Shown piece after piece: positions 1-5,275 of a DNA stretch of 9,545 bases. Numbering within the stretch: the first letter of the stretch is position 1; the number at the start of each line of letters is the position of its first letter. The notes beneath the pieces were generated by a model. That model did not search any database. It saw only the letters and a program-made list of their open reading frames with translations, and had not been told where the DNA came from. The translations under genes were made by a program, and so were the position numbers. Source of the DNA: TCS-49 sp964442515 (lineage in GTDB: Bacteria; Campylobacterota; Campylobacteria; Campylobacterales; Sulfurovaceae); contig CAYUAC010000077.1 of the NCBI GenBank assembly GCA_964442515.1, forward strand, positions 1-9,545. The letters run 5' to 3'.

Positions 1-1
1 T

Positions 2-654
2 AAAGATATAAAAGTATATATTGAAGGTGACGGATTGGCATGGGTGACAAAAAGTGTTATATCAACCGACCCGACGCCGATAAATCCCGTTGCATTGAAG
101 CTGATGAATGTAGATAAAAGCGGATGCAAAGTATATATAGCCAGACCTTGCCAATACAGCGTGAGAGAAAAAAACTGCAAACAAAAGTATTGGACAAGTC
201 ACAGGTTTAACGCCAAAGTAATCGATAGTTTCAACGAAGCTTTAAACGTGATAAAAACTACATACAAAAATAACTCTTTTTCTCTGGTAGGATACAGCGG
301 GGGAGGTGCGATTGCNNNNNNNNNNCACTTTTGAGCGGAGCCAAAAGAGATGATATAGCAAAGGTTATAACAGTAGCCGGAAACCTGGATCATGACTTTT
401 GGACAACATACCATCATATTTCTCCACTAACGGGATCACTCAATCCTGTAAACTATACAAAACGATTAAAGAAAATACCCCAGTATCACCTCATAGGCAG
501 TGATGATAAGATCATGCCAAAAGATGTTTATAACTCCTATAAACGTTATTTTAAAAATACAAAAAAGATTCAATCAAAAAGATATAAAGCAGATCATACA
601 AAAGGCTGGGAAAAAAGCTATGAAGCTTTTTTATCTACGCAAATATTTCCGTGA
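2..654 (+). CDS. Alpha/beta serine hydrolase, 5'-partial and interrupted by an assembly gap
   Basis: The reading frame is open from the window edge (codons from position 2, KDIKVYIEGDGLAW...), so the true start and any signal or lipoprotein peptide lie upstream; the in-frame TTG at 35 is not a credible start. The nucleophile motif GYSGGG has its Ser codon at 296-298. The likely acid is the second Asp of GSDDKIMP (505-507) and the likely base is His in DHTKGWE (595-597), so a full catalytic triad is visible. The stretches YIEGDG.AW, DPTP.NP, ARPCQY, WTS.RF and VAGNLDH match a recognised family of exported hydrolases of unknown substrate. The run of N at 316-325 puts the two halves in different frames (codons from 2 before it, from 328 after it), but the protein reads through logically (GGGAIA, then LLSGAKRDD), so this looks like a gap artefact and not a pseudogene. 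It converges on the membrane protein gene, with 17 bp between the stops. The hydrolase fold is secure; the substrate is unknown. Confidence 0.85.
316..325. other. Assembly gap of ten N
   Basis: Ten undetermined bases lie just after the nucleophile elbow of the hydrolase. For the frames on the two sides to join, the true number of missing bases must be 2 modulo 3. Ten is 1 modulo 3, so the gap length is probably a placeholder. Two missing bases would already give a family-like join: GGGAIA, one residue, then LLSG. Confidence 0.95.
611..632 (-). terminator. Possible terminator hairpin for the leftward membrane protein gene
   Basis: A perfect 9-bp inverted repeat, AAAAAAGCT (611-619) and AGCTTTTTT (624-632), has a four-base loop. 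Because it is symmetric it ends in a six-T run on either strand. It lies about 40 bases beyond the stop of the leftward gene (672-1319), inside the last codons of the hydrolase. It is probably a terminator for the leftward transcript, since translation of the hydrolase would hinder it in the other direction. The stem has only two G-C pairs, so the call is tentative. Confidence 0.35.
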
Positions 655-671
655 ATATGGAAATGAGGCAG

Positions 672-1319
672 TTAATCTGTGTTATTGAGCCGGTAGTTTG
701 TCAGCAGTACAAGCCATAGGATTAAAACGCTCATGAAAATGCTGGGCAAAATAATAATTGTATCGGTTATACTTAAGTAATTTACTTCTAATTGGATAAA
801 ACCTGCTCGTAGAATGATTAAAAAACATAATACGACATCTGCAAAAAACATCATTGCACTGATTTTGTCAAAATAATAAAATCTCTTACTGGCGTGATTC
901 CAAAAAAGCCAGCCGGGCAAAAATGCAAAAAGCATGCAGAAACCAAAATAGATGATGATGCGTGCATTGGTGTTGTAATCAAGATAGGTGAAAAAACCCA
1001 TCCCCAAAAAAAGAACCACAACGGGAATCCAGTATCTGTAATGCCATGAAGCGTCAAATTTTAAAATAGCCCTCACTGCAACATATAAACTGATAGACCC
1101 GGTGACAAAAAAGCTGTTGGCCAGTAAAATAGATAAAAAATCGGGGATTGTATTGCGAAGGAGCAGTAAAATGAAGCCGAGAAAGTAAAGTACTATAAAA
1201 TAGGTAACAAATTTGATGCTGCGGTTTTTTATATTATTGCGGTGACGCAGCATCATGTAAATGGAAAGTATGAAAAGTGCAATAGTATTGGTAATGAAAA
1301 CAATTTTAATATCTAACAT
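672..1319 (-). CDS. Seven-helix membrane protein resembling the sensory domain of diguanylate cyclases, with no output domain
   Basis: This 215-residue protein is almost entirely hydrophobic. Seven membrane helices are visible, at about residues 6-23, 37-54, 60-84, 97-113, 120-139, 154-171 and 187-208, with short polar loops. The start MLDIKIVF..N, the IPDFLSI.LAN motif after helix 2 and the overall spacing resemble the membrane sensor half that precedes GGDEF domains in many Campylobacterota proteins. Here the chain stops at LTNYRLNNTD, right where the linker to GGDEF would begin, and no GGDEF or EAL sequence follows in the 17 bases before the convergent hydrolase. The start at 1319 is preferred because AGGGG sits 4 bases upstream; an alternative ATG at 1355, adding MVMKKSGVFRGK, has no ribosome site. 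The gene is divergent from the kinase. It may be a stand-alone sensor or regulator, or a truncated cyclase. The family resemblance is recalled, not searched. Confidence 0.75.
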   Translation of the reverse strand: MLDIKIVFITNTIALFILSIYMMLRHRNNIKNRSIKFVTYFIVLYFLGFILLLLRNTIPDFLSILLANSFFVTGSISLYVAVRAILKFDASWHYRYWIPVVVLFLGMGFFTYLDYNTNARIIIYFGFCMLFAFLPGWLFWNHASKRFYYFDKISAMMFFADVVLCFLIILRAGFIQLEVNYLSITDTIIILPSIFMSVLILWLVLLTNYRLNNTD

Positions 1320-1323
1320 TTTG

Positions 1324-1328
1324 CCCCT
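1324..1328 (-). promoter_or_regulatory. Ribosome binding site deciding the start of the leftward membrane protein
   Basis: On the minus strand AGGGG lies 4 bases before the ATG at 1319-1317. No comparable purine run precedes the upstream in-frame ATG at 1355-1353, which is why the shorter form is annotated. Confidence 0.7.
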
Positions 1329-1401
1329 GAATACACCAGACTTTTTCATAACCATAGATCAACCGATAAAAAATCATGAAAAGACGTAAGAATAAGATCT
1401 A

Positions 1402-1407
1402 ATTATA
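1402..1407 (-). promoter_or_regulatory. Leftward -10 element (TATAAT) for the membrane protein gene
   Basis: Read on the minus strand this is a perfect TATAAT about 80 bases upstream of the start codon. No convincing -35 is seen, which is usual for the main sigma factor of Campylobacterota. It faces away from the rightward -10 at 1414-1419, with six bases between the two hexamers. Confidence 0.5.
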
Positions 1408-1410
1408 CAA

Positions 1411-1419
1411 TGATATAAT
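1411..1419 (+). promoter_or_regulatory. Extended -10 promoter (TGATATAAT) upstream of the kinase
   Basis: TG, one base, then a perfect TATAAT (1414-1419) forms an extended -10. Transcription would start near 1426 and run through the tandem repeat at 1435-1456 into the kinase gene. It could be a basal promoter whose early transcribed region is covered by the proposed regulator site. Confidence 0.5.
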
Positions 1420-1434
1420 AAAACTTTGATGAAA

Positions 1435-1456
1435 ACAGGTTCACTACAGGTTCACT
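1435..1456 (+). repeat. Perfect tandem 11-bp direct repeat
   Basis: ACAGGTTCACT occurs twice head-to-tail, at 1435-1445 and 1446-1456. One helical turn per copy places both half-sites on the same face of the DNA, as expected for an OmpR/PhoB-family dimer binding head-to-tail. See the operator entry at 1439-1472. Confidence 0.9.
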
Positions 1457-1472
1457 GGTTTCTTATATGATT
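1439..1472 (+). promoter_or_regulatory. Proposed response-regulator operator and activated promoter of the kinase-regulator operon
   Basis: GTTCACTAC (1439-1447) and TCAC (1452-1455) put TTCAC half-sites 11 bp apart. GTTT (1458-1461) follows, and then a -10-like TATGAT (1466-1471). The half-sites take the place of a -35, as in PhoB-type activated promoters. The same arrangement recurs at 5150-5183, with 24 of 34 aligned positions identical. If TATGAT is the -10, transcription would begin near 1478. That excludes the ATG at 1467 as a start and agrees with the ATG at 1494. Which protein binds here is inferred from the adjacent OmpR-type regulator. Confidence 0.6.
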
Positions 1473-1484
1473 AGTACTTTCATT

Positions 1485-1488
1485 GGAG
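1485..1488 (+). promoter_or_regulatory. Ribosome binding site deciding the kinase start
   Basis: GGAG lies 5 bases before the ATG at 1494. The earlier in-frame ATG at 1467 lacks a ribosome site, lies inside the proposed -10 element, and would put extra residues in front of a typical signal peptide. Confidence 0.75.
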
Positions 1489-1493
1489 TTTTG

Positions 1494-4448
1494 ATGCGTT
1501 ATTGTATATTTTTGTTATTTATTTTTTTAAATATATCGTTTTCCGGACCGTTGCAAAAAGTTACGCTGCAGTTGCAGTGGAAACACCAGTTTGAATTTGC
1601 GGGTTTTTATGCCGCAAAAGAGCAGGGGTTTTATGAACAGGCGGGGCTTGATGTAGAGTTTAAAGAGTTTGAAAGCGGAATGGATATAACCGCGGAAGTT
1701 TTAAGTACCAGAGCTGATTACGGCACTTCCTACTCCTCAATCATTCGTGATTATCTGCGTCAAAAGCCGATTGTTTTGGTAGCAAATTTCTTCAAACAGT
1801 CTCCGCTTGTGCTTGTAACCCGGCCCGAAATTAAAAGCCCCCGTGATTTAAAAGGAAAAAAAGTGATGGGACTGCTTGATAGTACCCATAACCCAACACT
1901 GCTTTCAATGCTTAAAAAATTTGAGGTATCAACGGATGATTTTACAAATGTTTCCAGACGTTTTGCCATCGATAGCTTTATCAATAAAGAGGTCGATGCA
2001 ATCAGTGCTTTTACAACCAATGAAATTTTTACGCTCAATCAAAAAGGAATTGCTTATAATGTTTTAGATCCCGTGGCGTTTGGGATCAAGTTTTATGATG
2101 TGAACCTGTTTACGAGCAAAGAAGAGGCAAAGAATCATCCCCAAAGGGTTCAAGCATTGCGTCAAGCCACGATTAAAGGATGGGAATATGCCCTGTCTCA
2201 CAAAGAAGAAATCGCGGAACTGATTTTACAACAATACAATACCCAAAACAAGACCAAAGAAGCACTGCTGTTTGAAGCAAAACAGATCGAGTATTTGATG
2301 CTGACAAATGTTTATCCCGTGGGCAGCGTTGATTTGAAAATGATACAAGCCATCGCTGACAGCTATAAACAGGAAATGACTGCAAAAGTGCTAAATACTG
2401 CAAGGTTAGACGATTTTGTCTTTGCATCACAAGATAATAAGCTGACCTTGACAAAAACGGAACAAAACTATTTAAAGCAAAAAAAGATTATATCTATGTG
2501 TGTTGACCCAAACTGGATGCCCCTTGAAGCGATTGAGAATAATAAACATGTAGGGATCGCAGCAGAAGTAATGGAACTGATTTCGAAAAAATTTCAAACA
2601 CCTGTAGAGTTAGTCCCCGCCCAGAGTTGGTCGCAAAGTCTTCAAAAAGCAAAAAACAAAGAGTGCGATATCCTTTCTCTTGCAGAGAAGACTCCAAACA
2701 GAAGCAAGTATCTGGATTTTACGCTGCCTTATGTACAGACACCGCTTGTAGTTGCTACCAAAGAGGGTCTGCCGTTTTTTTCAAACCTTGAAACCATAAA
2801 AGACAAATCCCTGGGAGTTGTTGCGGATTTTTCTATTGTAGAGCTGCTAAAACAAAAGTATAAAGGAATAAATCTAGTTGAAGTAGAGTCTGTTGCACAG
2901 GGGCTTGAAGATGTGAGAAAGGAAAAGCTTTTTGGATTTTTAGACAATGCGTTGGTTTTAAACAACGAAATCCATAAGCAGGGCTTTTACGATGTTGTTA
3001 TCAGCGGTCAGTTTGAACAGATGTTTGCTTTGGGTATCGCTACGAGAAACGATGAACCGCTTTTACATCAGATAATGCAAAAAGCGCTGCTTTCTATAAA
3101 AAAAGAAGATATTGAATCAATAGTATCAAAGTGGAGTAACGTCAACTACCAAGTAACCTATGATTATACATTGATCTCTCAAATTTTGTTTTTAACCGTT
3201 GCGGGAATCGGGATTTTTGCATACTGGAATATGCGGCTGCGGGATGAAATGAGACAAAAAGATGCGGTAAAAGTCAAATTAAAAGCCAGCGAAGAACGGT
3301 TTCGAACGCTGTTTGACCTAGCTCCTGTAATGATCGATTCATTTGATGAGGAGGGACGTGTACAGCTTTGGAATAAAGAGTGTCAAAAGGTTTTTGGGTG
3401 GAGAAAAGAGGAGTTGCAGCAATCATCCGATCCGCTGAGTCTATTTTATCCCGATCTTAAAGACAAAGCGGCAGTTCTTGATAATTTGCATGAATCGTTT
3501 GCGTTTAAGCAGTGGAATCCCGTGACCAAAGAGGGTAAAAAGCTTGTGACGATGTGGGCCAACGTGCATATGCCAAACGGCGAAATCATCCATGTAGGAT
3601 ATGATATAACCGCTCAAAGAGAAGATGAACTGCAGCTGAAGCAAAAAACAAAAGAGCTTGAAGACGCAAAACAAAAACTGCAGGAGTTAAATAATACGCT
3701 GGAACAAAAAGTGAAAAAAGAGATTGAGAAAAACTTAAAACAGCAGCTTCTGCTTTTGCAGCAAAACAGACTTGCACAGATGGGAGAGATGATTGAAAAT
3801 ATCGCGCACCAGTGGCGGCAGCCTTTAGCTCAAATCAACTCTTGCGTACTGATTCTAGATGCCTGCTGTGAAAAGGAAAAAGCTTTAAAAGACGGCGGTA
3901 TCAAAGAAAAGTTGAACGAGATTGAATCGCTCACTGCGTATATGTCAAAAACGATAGACGATTTCAAGAATTTTTTTAATCCCGATAAAACCAAAGAAAA
4001 CTTTTTTCTTCATGAAACGGTTGAAAATGCATATGCTATCGTCAAAGGTGCATTGCGCGTAAACTATATCGAAATAGAGATAAAGGTTGAAAAAAACCTG
4101 CAGGTTAGCAGTTATATCCAAGAGCTTGAACACGTTTTTATCATCATCTTTAATAATGCAAAAGACGCATTTGTGGCTAATAAGACACAAAACCCGAAAA
4201 TTACAATCATCTCTTCCCGGGAAGATGATTATATCAAGCTTTGTTTTTGCGACAATGCGGGAGGGATCTTACCGCAAAATTTAGAAAAAATCTTTCAACC
4301 CTATTTTACGACAAAGCACAAAACCCAAGGAACGGGGCTTGGGCTGTATATGGCAAAAATGATTATAGAAGAGGGATTGCAGGGAGGATTGACTGCTTAC
4401 AATCAAAAAGAGGGTGCATGTTTTCAACTGCATCTGCCTAAGGAGTGA
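1494..4448 (+). CDS. Hybrid-input sensor histidine kinase (NMT1/THI5-like, SBP_bac_3-like, TM, PAS, HisKA, HATPase)
   Basis: This 984-residue membrane kinase should sense a small periplasmic solute and phosphorylate the regulator encoded next. Residues 1-18 form a signal peptide (MRYCIFLLFIFLNISFSG). Residues about 22-290 resemble the NMT1/THI5/SsuA binding-protein fold (LQLQWKHQFEFAGFYAA..., GLDV). Residues about 330-550 resemble a second, amino-acid-type solute-binding module (ISMCVDPNWMPLE, DILSLAEKTPNR...LDFTLPY). One helix spans about 558-579, then a PAS domain (about 598-708) and a coiled coil (about 710-755). The phospho-acceptor is His772 in AHQWRQPL. The ATPase boxes are N (IIFNNAKDAF), G1 (DNAGGI), F (PYFTTK) and G2 (GTGLGL), all intact, so it should be active. 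The first module's relatives bind pyrimidines, sulfonates or similar compounds, but the ligand cannot be read from sequence. The start is set by GGAG at 1485. The gene is followed after 2 bp by the response regulator, so the two form an operon. Confidence 0.93.
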   Translation: MRYCIFLLFIFLNISFSGPLQKVTLQLQWKHQFEFAGFYAAKEQGFYEQAGLDVEFKEFESGMDITAEVLSTRADYGTSYSSIIRDYLRQKPIVLVANFFKQSPLVLVTRPEIKSPRDLKGKKVMGLLDSTHNPTLLSMLKKFEVSTDDFTNVSRRFAIDSFINKEVDAISAFTTNEIFTLNQKGIAYNVLDPVAFGIKFYDVNLFTSKEEAKNHPQRVQALRQATIKGWEYALSHKEEIAELILQQYNTQNKTKEALLFEAKQIEYLMLTNVYPVGSVDLKMIQAIADSYKQEMTAKVLNTARLDDFVFASQDNKLTLTKTEQNYLKQKKIISMCVDPNWMPLEAIENNKHVGIAAEVMELISKKFQTPVELVPAQSWSQSLQKAKNKECDILSLAEKTPNRSKYLDFTLPYVQTPLVVATKEGLPFFSNLETIKDKSLGVVADFSIVELLKQKYKGINLVEVESVAQGLEDVRKEKLFGFLDNALVLNNEIHKQGFYDVVISGQFEQMFALGIATRNDEPLLHQIMQKALLSIKKEDIESIVSKWSNVNYQVTYDYTLISQILFLTVAGIGIFAYWNMRLRDEMRQKDAVKVKLKASEERFRTLFDLAPVMIDSFDEEGRVQLWNKECQKVFGWRKEELQQSSDPLSLFYPDLKDKAAVLDNLHESFAFKQWNPVTKEGKKLVTMWANVHMPNGEIIHVGYDITAQREDELQLKQKTKELEDAKQKLQELNNTLEQKVKKEIEKNLKQQLLLLQQNRLAQMGEMIENIAHQWRQPLAQINSCVLILDACCEKEKALKDGGIKEKLNEIESLTAYMSKTIDDFKNFFNPDKTKENFFLHETVENAYAIVKGALRVNYIEIEIKVEKNLQVSSYIQELEHVFIIIFNNAKDAFVANKTQNPKITIISSREDDYIKLCFCDNAGGILPQNLEKIFQPYFTTKHKTQGTGLGLYMAKMIIEEGLQGGLTAYNQKEGACFQLHLPKE
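4440..4445 (+). promoter_or_regulatory. Ribosome binding site of the response regulator, within the kinase 3' end
   Basis: AAGGAG overlaps the last codons of the kinase and lies 5 bases before the ATG at 4451. This favours ATG 4451 over the GTG at 4445, which is part of the site itself, and points to translational coupling of kinase and regulator. Confidence 0.8.
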
Positions 4449-4450
4449 TA

Positions 4451-5140
4451 ATGAATGAAAAATACCCCTACAGTATACTTTTTGTAGAAGATGAAAAGCC
4501 CATACGGCAAAACTACGTAACCTATCTGAAACTTTTGTTCAAGAACGTTTATGAAGCAGGCGACGGCGAAGAAGGATATGCGATATACAAACAAAAAAAG
4601 CCCGATATCATGATTGTGGATATAAACATGCCCAAAATGAACGGACTGCAACTGCTGGAAAAGATACGAAAAAACGACCACCAGACAAAAGCGGTGATGC
4701 TCACAGCACATACTGATACCGACTTTTTACTCAAAGCCTCGGCTTTAAAACTCAACAGCTATTTAACAAAACCGATTGATCGAAACGCATTGAAACAAAC
4801 GCTTCATGAAACGGTAAAGGAGTTGCAAAAATATACAATTCAAAAAAAGGATATTATCGACTTAAAACAAAACTACAGCTGGGATATAGCAAACGAGATA
4901 CTGTACCGCTTCAACGAAGAGGTGGCGTTAACGCCCAAAGAAAAAAAACTGTTAAGTCTTCTGCTGTCGACGTTGAGTAAAACCTTTACGTACGAAGAGA
5001 TATCAATATACGTATGGGGGTATGAAGAAACGGGGTCCCAGGATTCTATAAAGACTTTAGTAAAAAAGATACGAAAAAAACTGCCTGATGGGTTGATTAA
5101 AAATGTTTTCGGAACAGGATTTAAAATAAACCTCTCATAA
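4451..5140 (+). CDS. OmpR/PhoB-type two-component response regulator
   Basis: This 229-residue cytoplasmic transcription factor is the likely partner of the kinase 2 bp upstream. The receiver domain spans about residues 7-125: acidic pocket Glu13-Asp14, phospho-acceptor Asp57 in IVDINMPKMNG, Thr85 and Lys107 (LTKP), all the expected residues. The C-terminal winged helix spans about 140-229: LTPKEKKLLSLL, the VWG motif at 188-190, a recognition helix around 199-211 (DSIKTLVKKIRKKL) and the closing GTGFKI, which corresponds to the GxGY of the family. Members of this family bind as head-to-tail dimers to direct repeats of about 10-11 bp. Repeats of that type stand before the kinase (1439-1472) and before the TolC-OmpA gene (5150-5183), so autoregulation and control of the secretion genes are inferred. 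Its exact name cannot be assigned. Confidence 0.93.
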   Translation: MNEKYPYSILFVEDEKPIRQNYVTYLKLLFKNVYEAGDGEEGYAIYKQKKPDIMIVDINMPKMNGLQLLEKIRKNDHQTKAVMLTAHTDTDFLLKASALKLNSYLTKPIDRNALKQTLHETVKELQKYTIQKKDIIDLKQNYSWDIANEILYRFNEEVALTPKEKKLLSLLLSTLSKTFTYEEISIYVWGYEETGSQDSIKTLVKKIRKKLPDGLIKNVFGTGFKINLS

Positions 5141-5149
5141 AAACTCTTT

Positions 5150-5183
5150 GTTCACTACTTCCTCACCCGTTTTTCATAATATT
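5150..5183 (+). promoter_or_regulatory. Second copy of the proposed operator/promoter, upstream of the TolC-OmpA gene
   Basis: GTTCACTAC (5150-5158), TCAC (5163-5166) and GTTT (5169-5172) repeat the order and spacing seen at 1439-1472. The YTCAC half-sites are again 11 bp apart. The -10 may be CATAAT (5175-5180) or TAATAT (5177-5182, exactly aligned with TATGAT of the first copy). The leader to the start codon would be about 87 bases. Another -10-like CATAAT at 5207-5212 could give a second start. No clear terminator was seen after the regulator gene, so read-through from upstream is also possible. Confidence 0.55.
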
Positions 5184-5263
5184 GTATAGCGGCATCGTGA
5201 TATTAGCATAATGTCCAGAGTGGATCGTAAAAGTTATATACACTCACTTGAAAAATTAAATAA

Positions 5264-5269
5264 AGGGGA
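5264..5269 (+). promoter_or_regulatory. Ribosome binding site supporting a TTG start
   Basis: AGGGGA lies 6 bases before the TTG at 5276. An in-frame stop (TAA 5261-5263) excludes longer versions, and the first in-frame ATG (5348) would remove the signal peptide, so TTG is the best start. Confidence 0.75.
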
Positions 5270-5275
5270 TTTGTT

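Noticed and set aside
331..654. A separate small gene starting with TTG after the N run
   Set aside because: The sequence LLSGAKRDDIAKVITVAGNLDH and the downstream Asp and His complete the hydrolase begun before the gap. It is the same gene split by unknown bases.
1435..1456. The tandem 11-bp repeat as a CRISPR or mobile-element end
   Set aside because: There are only two abutting copies with no spacer and no transposase or target duplication nearby. The matching block at 5150-5183 and the OmpR-type regulator explain it better.
1467..1493. An earlier kinase start at ATG 1467
   Set aside because: It has no ribosome site, it lies inside the proposed -10 element, and the ATG at 1494 has GGAG at the right distance and starts directly with a signal peptide.
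5244..5247. A third TCAC half-site just before the TolC-OmpA ribosome site
   Set aside because: There is no partner half-site 11 bp away on either side, and it falls in a leader where a single four-base match is expected by chance.
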